DNA from: Anaerolineales bacterium UBA6668
GTDB taxonomy: Bacteria > Chloroflexota > Anaerolineae > Anaerolineales > UBA6668
DNA length: 12,185 nt
Assembly (NCBI GenBank): GCA_002455215.1
Contig: DKKK01000107.1
Location: 1 to 12,185, forward strand
Direction: 5' to 3'
A program made the translations under genes and the position numbers. A model generated the notes under the pieces. That model saw only the letters and a program-made list of their open reading frames with translations, was not told the DNA's origin and ran no database searches. Each line of letters opens with the position of its first letter. The first letter of the stretch is position 1. Below, in pieces: positions 6,776 through 12,185 of the stretch.

Positions 6776-8035
6776 TTAGCCAAACTGCGCCTGCTCACGC
6801 CCATCCACCACCATTTTTGCCGCTTCCAAACGCCCCCGTTCTGCGGGAAAAGCCTGCACTAGCCCCATTGCCATATCGCGCAAAGAGCGGGCTATGGCCC
6901 CACTGTTTTCCGTTTGTCCGGTGCCACACGCCTTGAGCGCATTAACTGCCACGCGAAAACAGGCTTCATTTACTTCGCCCTTACACATGCGCCACTGCCG
7001 AACCACCAACGGCTTGGGCAGAATGGGCGTTTCGCTACTTTCCAATTGCAACTGGCGGCGTAACCACAGATAGGCAGTCTCTAAATCCACCGTCATCTTG
7101 CCGATTAATTCTTGGTGGAAAGGACTGGTCGCTATCGGTTTGCCGGTATCTTCAAATTTATACTTCATCAAGAAGTCCAGTGCGTAGTCATAGACGGCTT
7201 GTGCCGCCCCCAAATAAATGGCAATGCCCGCCACTTGATTGCCGACAAAGCTACCCCGACTCATTTGCATCATTTTGACAAAAGCGCCCGGTAAGGTTAG
7301 CGCTTCGGTATCCGCGATAAACACGTCTTTTAAGATTAAGCCGTGTGTGGCAGTTGCCCGCATCCCAATCGAATTCCACTTACTGCGCTCTGATACTCCA
7401 GCGGCATCACGCGGCACAAAAAAAAGCGCCAACCCATCGGCGGTGGTGGTGTCTACTAAGCGGGCTGTGACCAAGTATTCATCTGCCACCCCAGTTGCAC
7501 AACCGAACGATTTTACGCCATTCAACAGCCAACCGCCCGTTGTGGGGGTTGCTGTGGTGCTGATATTGACTGCCGCAGTGGAGCTTTTGGCGCTCTCGCT
7601 GGCAAAGTTCGCCAGCCAGTAGCCTTGCTTACCCATTTTGTGCAACACTTTTTCGGCAAAGGCACGCACGATGGGGGCTTCTTCGGCATTAAACAAGTTG
7701 GCAGACAATGCTTCGAGTGGGAGCAAGCCCCGCGATGCGCTACTACAATGAAAGAAATATGCCAACGCGGTGGAAGGACAAGCAGTACCGAGCGTGTAGG
7801 TCACGGCGCACAAATCACGTAAACCACCGCCTAGTCCGCCATACGCTTCCGGCACAATCAGCCCCAGCAAGCCAGCAGATTTTAGCGTCTCCACATGCGG
7901 GGCGTAAAATTCGCCAGTGCGGTCAGACTGCTCGGCATGGGCACGCAACGCTGGCAGAACTTGCTCGGCTAACTGCACGCGTGCTTTTTCGGCAAGAGTT
8001 AAGTTTTCAATAAAGTTTTCGGCTATCAGTTTCAT
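6776..8035 (-). CDS. Acyl-CoA dehydrogenase-fold flavoprotein
   Basis: This 419-residue protein has the acyl-CoA dehydrogenase fold. There is an N-terminal helical domain (LKSAGLLGLIVPEAYGGLGG, about 51-70), a middle beta domain with GWLLNGVKSFGCATGVADEYLVTAR and KWNSIGMRATATHGLILKDVFI, and a C-terminal helical domain ending AIARSLRDMAMGLVQAFPAERGRLEAAKMV. FAD binding is expected. The region where medium-chain dehydrogenases carry the catalytic glutamate (YEGT-like, after the RD motif) lacks such a residue here. This also happens in fold relatives that act as flavin-dependent monooxygenases (DszC/SfnC type), so dehydrogenase activity should not be assumed. I start at the ATG at 8035, with weak GAG about ten bases upstream. 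A GTG at 8080 would add 15 polar residues. It diverges from the MalY-like C-S lyase gene and runs convergent with the arginase-like gene. Confidence 0.85.
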   Translation of the reverse strand: MKLIAENFIENLTLAEKARVQLAEQVLPALRAHAEQSDRTGEFYAPHVETLKSAGLLGLIVPEAYGGLGGGLRDLCAVTYTLGTACPSTALAYFFHCSSASRGLLPLEALSANLFNAEEAPIVRAFAEKVLHKMGKQGYWLANFASESAKSSTAAVNISTTATPTTGGWLLNGVKSFGCATGVADEYLVTARLVDTTTADGLALFFVPRDAAGVSERSKWNSIGMRATATHGLILKDVFIADTEALTLPGAFVKMMQMSRGSFVGNQVAGIAIYLGAAQAVYDYALDFLMKYKFEDTGKPIATSPFHQELIGKMTVDLETAYLWLRRQLQLESSETPILPKPLVVRQWRMCKGEVNEACFRVAVNALKACGTGQTENSGAIARSLRDMAMGLVQAFPAERGRLEAAKMVVDGREQAQFG

Positions 8036-8079
8036 ATGGCTATTCTCGCTTTTATTTTTGACACGAGTTGTATTTGGCA

Positions 8080-8092
8080 CGGTTCTAAACCG
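8080..8092. repeat. CGGTT-CTA-AACCG inverted repeat
   Basis: Perfect 5-bp arms around a 3-base centre lie 45 bp upstream of the flavoprotein start. The size and location suit a regulator half-site pair or a small leader hairpin, but the arms are short enough to arise by chance. Confidence 0.35.
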
Positions 8093-8160
8093 CTCTCAAA
8101 TATTGGCTTCTGTCATTCAACAACAAAATGCCAAATTGCACAAGTTTTGAAAGATACATT

Positions 8161-8169
8161 TGATATAAT
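8161..8169 (+). promoter_or_regulatory. Perfect extended -10 promoter (TGA-TATAAT)
   Basis: TG, one base, then TATAAT is an exact extended -10 element. No good -35 lies at the usual 16-18 bp, although TTGCAC occurs farther up at 8136-8141 (22 bp). Transcription would start near 8176 and run toward the C-S lyase gene with a leader of about 267 nt that contains the hairpins listed below. Confidence 0.6.
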
Positions 8170-8186
8170 GCTGTATTCAACGTGGG

Positions 8187-8214
8187 TTATATTCAGCACG
8201 TATACTGAATATAA
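8187..8214. repeat. 10-bp perfect inverted repeat, operator or hairpin
   Basis: TTATATTCAG and CTGAATATAA are exact inverted copies around CACGTATA. It begins about 11 bp after the predicted transcription start. As DNA it would suit a dimeric repressor; as RNA it would form an AU-rich hairpin at the very 5' end of the lyase leader. A related partial motif, TATTCAACGT, lies just upstream at 8174-8183. Confidence 0.65.
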
Positions 8215-8219
8215 AGTTG

Positions 8220-8247
8220 CGCTTTTTTTCTTAAGCGAAAAAAAACG
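8220..8247. repeat. T7C/GA7 hairpin around TTAAGC
   Basis: TTTTTTTC (8223-8230) pairs with GAAAAAAA (8237-8244) across a 6-base loop. Two further outer pairs follow beyond one mismatch. It is the core of the right repeat copy. An alternative pairing, CGCTT with AAGCG, is possible in the same segment, so the RNA could switch between two forms. Confidence 0.5.
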
Positions 8248-8295
8248 TGATTTCCAGCCAGGGCAACTGTATGCGCCGCACGCCTGAAAATTGTG

Positions 8296-8320
8296 GCGTT
8301 TCCTTTCGCAAAAGGAACGC
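8296..8320 (+). promoter_or_regulatory. Leader hairpin with short T run, possible attenuator
   Basis: GCGTT and CCTTT pair with AAAGG and AACGC. This gives a 10-bp stem with one bulged T (8301) and a CGCA loop, followed by TCTTT (8321-8325). It lies in the proposed lyase leader, about 120 nt before the start codon. The T run is short, so it would be a weak terminator at best. An attenuator role is inference. Confidence 0.4.
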
Positions 8321-8386
8321 TCTTTGACTGGGGCAGTTTTGTGGTTAAACAGGTTCGGCTTGGCTGTGGTAATGGCGAAAGTTGGT

Positions 8387-8395
8387 GGGGGGGGG
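8387..8395 (+). repeat. G9 run in the lyase leader
   Basis: Nine G residues are followed by TAGATTT and GGGG (8403-8406) and preceded by GG at 8384-8385. Such a run can slip in replication. Together with its neighbours it could form a small two-layer G-quadruplex in the leader RNA, about 48 nt before the start codon. Confidence 0.7.
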
Positions 8396-8442
8396 TAGAT
8401 TTGGGGTGCATACAGCTATTCAACTCTTATTTTCTTCCTACT

Positions 8443-9597
8443 ATGTTTAATTTTGACGAAATCATTGAACGCCGCACAACCCGCAGTATCAAGTGGGGCT
8501 TGTTTGCTCCAGATGTTTTGCCGATGTGGGTCGCAGACATGGACTTTCGCGTGCCTGCCGCGATTGAAACCGCCTTACAGGAGCGTGTCTCGCACGGCAT
8601 TTTTGGCTACGATTTTCTCTTTGCCGATTTGCAAGAGCGCGTTTGCGAACGCATGGCACGGCTCTACCAATGGAAGATCACACCCGCAGATGTGGTGCTG
8701 ATTCCCGGCTTGGTAGTTGGGTTTAATGTAGCGGCACGGGCAGTGTGCCAAGCGGGAGACGGTGTGTTGGTACAGCCACCGGTCTATCACCCAATGTTGC
8801 ACGTGGCAGGCAACCAACAATTGGAAAATCACTTTGCCCCCCTGCAAAAGACGCAAACGGGCAGAATCTTACATTATCAGGTAGATTTACCGGCTTTTGC
8901 CCAAGCCATCCGCCCCAACACCCGCTTGTTTTTACTTTGTCACCCACATAATCCGGTGGGGAGAATTTGGAATCAGAGCGAACTGCACGGTATGGCGGAA
9001 TATTGCATTCAAAATAATGTTATCATTTGCTCGGATGAGATTCACAGCGAGTTGTTGCTGGATGGGCACACCCACACACCACTTGCCGCGCTAGCGCCAG
9101 AGATTGCTGACCAAACCATTACGCTCATTGCGCCAAGCAAAACATTCAATATACCCGGCTTGGATTGCGGATTTGCCATCATTCAAAACCCGACCTTACG
9201 CAAGCGCTACGAGCAAGCAATGGCAGGTTTGGTACCGCATGTGGTGGGGATGGGCTTGACGGCTGGTTATGCCGCCTTTGGCACGGAAACCGACGCGTGG
9301 CTGAAAGCCTTGCTTGCCTACCTGAGTGAGAATGCACGGGTGGTACGCGAATTTGTTGAACAACGCTTGCCAAAAGCAAACTACACTATCCCCGAAGCTA
9401 CCTATCTCGCTTGGTTAGATTTATCTGGCTATGCGCTGGACATGCCGGCGGCAAAGTTCTTGCTCGAAAAAGCCAAAGTGGGCTTAAACGACGGGGCAAT
9501 GTTTGGGCTGGGTGGAGAAGGCTTTGTGCGCTTGAATTTTGGCTGTCCGCGTGCAGTTTTGCTTGAAGGGCTGGAACGGATTGCCAATGCGTTATAA
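8443..9597 (+). CDS. MalY/PatB-family PLP-dependent C-S lyase (cystathionine beta-lyase-like)
   Basis: This is a 384-residue fold-type I PLP enzyme of the MalY/PatB family. The family cleaves the C-S bond of cystathionine and related S-substituted cysteines, giving pyruvate, ammonia and a thiol. Visible family motifs are FDEIIERRTTRSIKW at the start, PMWVADMDF, VQPPVYHPM, CHPHNPVGRIW, ICSDEIHSELLL and APSKTFNIPGL. K233 in SKTFN is the PLP Schiff-base lysine and falls at the same residue number as in E. coli MalY. C-terminal FVRLNFGCPR supplies the carboxylate-binding arginine region. The ATG at 8443 matches the family N-terminus. There is no Shine-Dalgarno, and the bases before it are pyrimidine-rich. 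It has a long leader with hairpins and diverges from a flavoprotein gene, which hints at a shared role in sulfur metabolism. An aminotransferase annotation is common but less specific. Confidence 0.92.
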   Translation: MFNFDEIIERRTTRSIKWGLFAPDVLPMWVADMDFRVPAAIETALQERVSHGIFGYDFLFADLQERVCERMARLYQWKITPADVVLIPGLVVGFNVAARAVCQAGDGVLVQPPVYHPMLHVAGNQQLENHFAPLQKTQTGRILHYQVDLPAFAQAIRPNTRLFLLCHPHNPVGRIWNQSELHGMAEYCIQNNVIICSDEIHSELLLDGHTHTPLAALAPEIADQTITLIAPSKTFNIPGLDCGFAIIQNPTLRKRYEQAMAGLVPHVVGMGLTAGYAAFGTETDAWLKALLAYLSENARVVREFVEQRLPKANYTIPEATYLAWLDLSGYALDMPAAKFLLEKAKVGLNDGAMFGLGGEGFVRLNFGCPRAVLLEGLERIANAL

Positions 9598-9598
9598 T
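9593..9598 (+). promoter_or_regulatory. TATAAT at the lyase stop codon
   Basis: A perfect -10 hexamer spans the TAA stop of the lyase gene. A poor -35-like CTGGAA (9571-9576) lies 16 bp upstream. A start near 9605 would give the small Cys4 protein a 43-nt leader with its own ribosome binding site. The gene could equally be read from the lyase transcript. Confidence 0.35.
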
Positions 9599-9647
9599 CG
9601 AGACGGCTGGAAATTGCGAACCTTTTAAATCAAGTAGGAGTCATCAG

Positions 9648-9971
9648 ATGGGTTTTTTTGACTATTTGAACAAATTGTTTAGTGGCAAAGCCGCCAAACC
9701 CGCTCGCGAAGTACAAACCTTGCGGATTCGTTGTAATCGCTGTGGAGAAATTGTCAGTGCCGAAGTCAATCTAAACAGCGATTTGAGCCTTGAGTACAAT
9801 GAAAATGGTAGTATGGTCGGTTATTACTGTCGCAAAGTGGTGATGGGAAAAGCACGCTGTTTTCAACAAATTGAAGTGGTGATGCGCTATAGCCCTAAAA
9901 AGCAGTTACTAGACCAAGAAGTGATTGGTGGTGTTGTGCTTGAAAAAGGCGAAGCCGAAGCCAGCGCGTAA
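9648..9971 (+). CDS. Small Cys4 zinc-ribbon-like protein
   Basis: This 107-residue protein starts with an amphipathic MGFFDYLNKLFSGK segment. Then come RIRCNRCGE (C29 and C32), an acidic middle, GYYCRKVVMG (C61) and KARCFQQIEVVMRYS (C71). The four cysteines could bind one zinc ion, as in zinc ribbons, but their uneven spacing leaves that unproven. I recall similar short proteins with RCxRCGE, an R/CRKxxxG motif, CFxxIEV and a closing GG in Chloroflexota, annotated as hypothetical. Function is unknown. AGGAG at 9636-9640, seven bases before the ATG, is a clear ribosome binding site. It follows the lyase gene by 50 bp on the same strand and ends before a terminator shared with the convergent aldehyde dehydrogenase gene. 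Confidence 0.85.
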   Translation: MGFFDYLNKLFSGKAAKPAREVQTLRIRCNRCGEIVSAEVNLNSDLSLEYNENGSMVGYYCRKVVMGKARCFQQIEVVMRYSPKKQLLDQEVIGGVVLEKGEAEASA

Positions 9972-9988
9972 GAGTCTTCTTTTTTATT

Positions 9989-10053
9989 AAAAATCGCTCG
10001 GCTCGGGTAGCCACTGCGCCAACCAATTGGGTGTAGTCTCTATCCGAGCCGAG
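9989..10053 (-). terminator. Intrinsic terminator of the deoC-aldehyde dehydrogenase transcript
   Basis: CTCGGCTCGG (9997-10006) and CCGAGCCGAG (10044-10053) pair perfectly. The stem extends inward by one G-U and three Watson-Crick pairs, to 14 bp with a 29-base loop. On the minus strand the stem is followed by CG and then ATTTTT, and it begins 22 bp after the dehydrogenase stop codon. The plus-strand side has no T run, so its main direction is minus. The large loop may hold a small inner hairpin around CCAATTGG. Confidence 0.75.
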
Positions 10054-10074
10054 TAGAAGTGATTGACTGAAAAA

Positions 10075-11547
10075 CTAGAGTTTCAGATATGGGTACAAGC
10101 CCTGCAAGCCGCCTTCTCGTCCAAAACCACTTTCTTTATATCCGCCAAATGGGCTGGCAGGGTCAAATTTATTGTAGGTATTGCCCCACACCACACCGGC
10201 ACGGAGTGCCCCCGCCACTTTAAACAATTTGCTTCCTTTGTCGCTCCAAATACCGGCGCTTAGTCCGTATTGCGTGTTGTTGGCTTTTTCAACTGCTTCG
10301 GCGGGTGTACGGAAGGTGAGAATCGACAAGACTGGTCCAAAAATTTCTTCTTGGGCGATGGTGTGTGACATGGCGACTTCGGTAAAGATGCTGGGGCGGA
10401 AGAAGAAGCCGTGTGCTGGTAATTGACAATCGCACTGCCACAAGTGCGCCCCTTCGCGTTCTCCTTGCGCCACCAACCCCCCAATTTTTTCCATCTGCTG
10501 ACGGGAGTTGATTGCCCCTACATCGGTGTTTTTGTCTAGCGGATCGCCGACTCGCAAGCTAGCCATACGCACCTTCAATTTTGCCACCACTTGTTCGGCT
10601 ACACTTTCTTGCACCAGCAGGCGACTGCCAGCACAGCACACTTGCCCTTGGTTGAAGAAAATACCATTGACAATGCCTTCCACCGCTTGGTCGAGCGCGG
10701 CATCTTCAAAGATAATGTTTGCACCCTTGCCGCCCAGTTCGAGAGTCAGACGTTTGGGCGTGCCAGCAATGTTTCGTTGAATGATTTTGCCAACTTCGGT
10801 TGAGCCGGTAAAGGCAATTTTGTTTACATCGGGGTGGCGCACCAGTGCCGCACCGCTTGCACCCGCCCCATTAATGATATTGACCACACCTGCGGGCAGT
10901 TCTGCCTTTTGCAATATTTCAGCGATTTTCATGGCAGTCAGCGGGGTGGTTTCGGCGGGTTTGAGCACCACCGTATTGCCGGCGGCAAGCGCTGGAGCAA
11001 GTTTCCACGCCAACATCAACAGCGGAAAATTCCACGGAATAATCTGCCCGGCAACTCCAATGGGGCTTGGATTGGCGCCCGGAAAGGCATAGCTCAGTTT
11101 GTCTGCCCAACCAGCATAGTACAGAAAGTGCGCGGCGCACAACGGCACATCAATATCACGCGTTTCCTTGATGGGTTTGCCATTGTCCATGCTTTCTAAG
11201 ATTGCCAATTCCATCGCGTTTTCTTGAATCAGCCTGCCAATGCGGTACAAATATTTGCCCCGTTCTGTGCCACTCAGTTTGCGCCACACTTTTTCATAAG
11301 CTTGGCGGGCGGCTTGCACGGCTTGGTCTACCATTTTTTCATCGGCAGTAGCCACTTCCAAGAGCGTTTCTTCGGTAGCGGGGTTGATGGAAGCAAAGTA
11401 GTTTTCGCCTTCCACAAATTTACCGTTGATAAAATGACCGTAGCGCTTTTCAAATTTGACAAAGTCAGGCTTTTCGGGGGCTGGGGCATATTGCCATAAA
11501 TCACCAAAAAGTAAAGCTGGAATCGAGTCGGGGGCTGGGTTAGTCAT
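10075..11547 (-). CDS. NAD(P)-dependent aldehyde dehydrogenase
   Basis: This 490-residue member of the aldehyde dehydrogenase superfamily oxidises an aldehyde to its acid. Landmarks are complete: PWNFP (N173), VVLKPAETTP (K196), FTGSTEVGK (NAD-binding loop), LELGGKGANI (general base E270), FNQGQVCCAGSR (nucleophile C304, aligned on the ALDH2 CCC motif), EEIFGPVLSI and the C-terminal PFGGYKESGFGREGG. Two close starts exist. The ATG at 11559 has GGAG touching it, too close to work. The ATG at 11547 has the same GGAG twelve bases upstream and is preferred. It overlaps the end of the aldolase gene by 8 bp, so the two are almost surely co-transcribed and translationally coupled. Acetaldehyde released by the aldolase is the obvious substrate, though the sequence alone does not fix specificity. 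A clear terminator follows. Confidence 0.93.
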   Translation of the reverse strand: MTNPAPDSIPALLFGDLWQYAPAPEKPDFVKFEKRYGHFINGKFVEGENYFASINPATEETLLEVATADEKMVDQAVQAARQAYEKVWRKLSGTERGKYLYRIGRLIQENAMELAILESMDNGKPIKETRDIDVPLCAAHFLYYAGWADKLSYAFPGANPSPIGVAGQIIPWNFPLLMLAWKLAPALAAGNTVVLKPAETTPLTAMKIAEILQKAELPAGVVNIINGAGASGAALVRHPDVNKIAFTGSTEVGKIIQRNIAGTPKRLTLELGGKGANIIFEDAALDQAVEGIVNGIFFNQGQVCCAGSRLLVQESVAEQVVAKLKVRMASLRVGDPLDKNTDVGAINSRQQMEKIGGLVAQGEREGAHLWQCDCQLPAHGFFFRPSIFTEVAMSHTIAQEEIFGPVLSILTFRTPAEAVEKANNTQYGLSAGIWSDKGSKLFKVAGALRAGVVWGNTYNKFDPASPFGGYKESGFGREGGLQGLYPYLKL

Positions 11548-12185
11548 TGCTAAAGTCATCTCCACTTTGATAATTGCCGCTGTCGAGTTTTGCCCATTGC
11601 ATGAGCACATCATTGAGCAAGGCACTTGCCCCAAAGCGGAACCAGTCGGGCGAGAGCCAAGCATCCCCTAGCGTTTCCTTTACCATTACTAGGTAATGCC
11701 AAGCCTGCTTGGCGGTGCGAATCCCGCCGGCGGGTTTCATACCCACCATTTTGCCCGTTTTTAAATAGTGGTCACGAATGGTTTCGAGCATGACTAGGGT
11801 GACGGGCATGGTTGCGGCGGGTTGTACTTTGCCGGTGCTGGTTTTAATAAAATCCGCACCCGCATCAATGGCGATTTGGCTGGCTTTGCGCACTTGGTCA
11901 TACGTACCCAACTCGCCAGTCTCTAAAATAACTTTTAGATGGGCTGAGCCACAGGCTGATTTGGTGGCGGCAACTTCGTCAAAGGTAAAGTTGTAGTTGC
12001 CACGCAAAAATTCACCGCGACTAATCACCATATCAATTTCATCTGCCCCAGCGGCAACTGTATCGCGCACTTCTTGCAAACGCATGGAGAGTTCCGCTTG
12101 TCCACTGGGGAAGTAAGTGGCAACTGCGGCAACGTTTACGGGAGCGCTACCCAGCACTTGGCGGGCAACTCGCACCATTGGCGGG
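11540..12185 (-). CDS. deoC: Deoxyribose-phosphate aldolase, DERA-like (5' end outside window)
   Basis: The visible 214 or so residues are the C-terminal part of a TIM-barrel class I aldolase. It splits 2-deoxyribose 5-phosphate into acetaldehyde and glyceraldehyde 3-phosphate in deoxynucleoside breakdown. ADEIDMVISRGEF, HLKVILETGEL, DFIKTSTGK (Schiff-base lysine at 11843-11845) and GMKPAGGIRTAKQAW (second catalytic lysine) are all present. The tail KETLGDAWLSPDWFRFGASALLNDV resembles the animal DERA protein more than short E. coli DeoC, from memory. The reading frame stays open to the window edge with two prolines before the first visible Met (12178), so that Met is internal and the gene is cut by the window, not truncated in the genome. 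Its TAA overlaps the start of the aldehyde dehydrogenase gene. Confidence 0.93.
   Translation of the reverse strand, partial: PPMVRVARQVLGSAPVNVAAVATYFPSGQAELSMRLQEVRDTVAAGADEIDMVISRGEFLRGNYNFTFDEVAATKSACGSAHLKVILETGELGTYDQVRKASQIAIDAGADFIKTSTGKVQPAATMPVTLVMLETIRDHYLKTGKMVGMKPAGGIRTAKQAWHYLVMVKETLGDAWLSPDWFRFGASALLNDVLMQWAKLDSGNYQSGDDFSND

Larger units (their letters stand above)
8187..8290. repeat. Palindromic repeat, right copy
   Basis: This stretch contains TTATATTC..CACG, then TTGCGC, seven T, CTTAAG and GAAAA, followed by ATTTCCA. The minus strand of 6676-6770 has the same blocks in the same order. The best-matched core is about 24 bases with two substitutions and one T indel. The right limit is uncertain: CTGAAAAT at 8284-8291 may be a decayed terminal repeat. 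It points opposite to the left copy, so the two flank the flavoprotein gene head-to-head. Confidence 0.45.
8036..8442. other. 407-bp divergent control region rich in inverted repeats
   Basis: This is the largest gap between genes in the window. It separates the ATG of the flavoprotein gene from that of the C-S lyase gene. An open frame runs through the right half into the lyase from a GTG at 8293, but those 50 residues do not resemble a MalY N-terminus, so I read it as leader. The region holds an extended -10 promoter, three sizeable hairpins, a short operator-like repeat and a nine-base G run, listed separately. I see no tRNA and no consensus of a riboswitch class I know. Confidence 0.6.

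Noticed and set aside
8293..8442. GTG-initiated 50-residue N-terminal extension of the C-S lyase
   Set aside because: MalY/PatB proteins begin close to the FDEIIERR motif; the extension has no family resemblance and crosses hairpins and a G run.
8176..8442. SAM or other known riboswitch before the C-S lyase
   Set aside because: I could not find the conserved core sequences of SAM or related classes; only simple hairpins are visible.

Overview
The window comes from a bacterial chromosome of roughly balanced base composition. It is dense with metabolic and envelope genes and shows no insertion sequence, phage gene, tRNA, rRNA or CRISPR array. A member of the Chloroflexota (Anaerolineae-like) is the best guess. 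This rests mainly on the 107-residue Cys4 protein at 9648-9971, whose pattern I recall from that phylum, and on the general look of the secreted glycosidase and arginase-like protein. It is a recollection-based inference, not a search result.

Layout, left to right. Positions 1-290 are an AT-rich non-coding stretch with a 16-base A run and a short inverted repeat. Next come a minus-strand TauE/SafE-type permease (291-1064) and, divergent from it, an orphan NarL/LuxR-type response regulator (1144-1803) with a good promoter and ribosome binding site. The second block is an envelope-carbohydrate locus. A membrane-anchored clan-A-like glycosidase (1818-3239, minus) diverges from a plus-strand run of three genes: an MBOAT O-acyltransferase (3341-4795), an AlgJ/SGNH-like membrane protein (4891-5883) and an arginase-family protein (5917-6687). 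The MBOAT plus SGNH pair is the usual arrangement for O-acetylation of a surface or exported polysaccharide. The arginase-like gene is an unexpected passenger.

The third block is an acyl-CoA-dehydrogenase-fold flavoprotein (6776-8035, minus) and a divergent MalY/PatB-type C-S lyase (8443-9597, plus). They are separated by a 407-bp region rich in inverted repeats, with a perfect extended -10 promoter. Two imperfect copies of a palindromic sequence lie in opposite orientation on either side of the flavoprotein gene (6674-6770 and 8187 to about 8290).

The fourth block holds the small Cys4 protein (9648-9971), a terminator (9989-10053), and a minus-strand pair in which a DERA-like deoxyribose-phosphate aldolase (cut by the right edge of the window) overlaps an aldehyde dehydrogenase by 8 bp. 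That pair would split deoxyribose 5-phosphate into glyceraldehyde 3-phosphate and acetaldehyde and oxidise the aldehyde to acetate.

Nothing here is unmistakably a new system. The best leads are the inverted palindromic repeats, the long structured leader of the C-S lyase gene, the arginase homologue joined to an O-acetylation operon, and a possible sulfur theme (permease, monooxygenase-like flavoprotein, C-S lyase).
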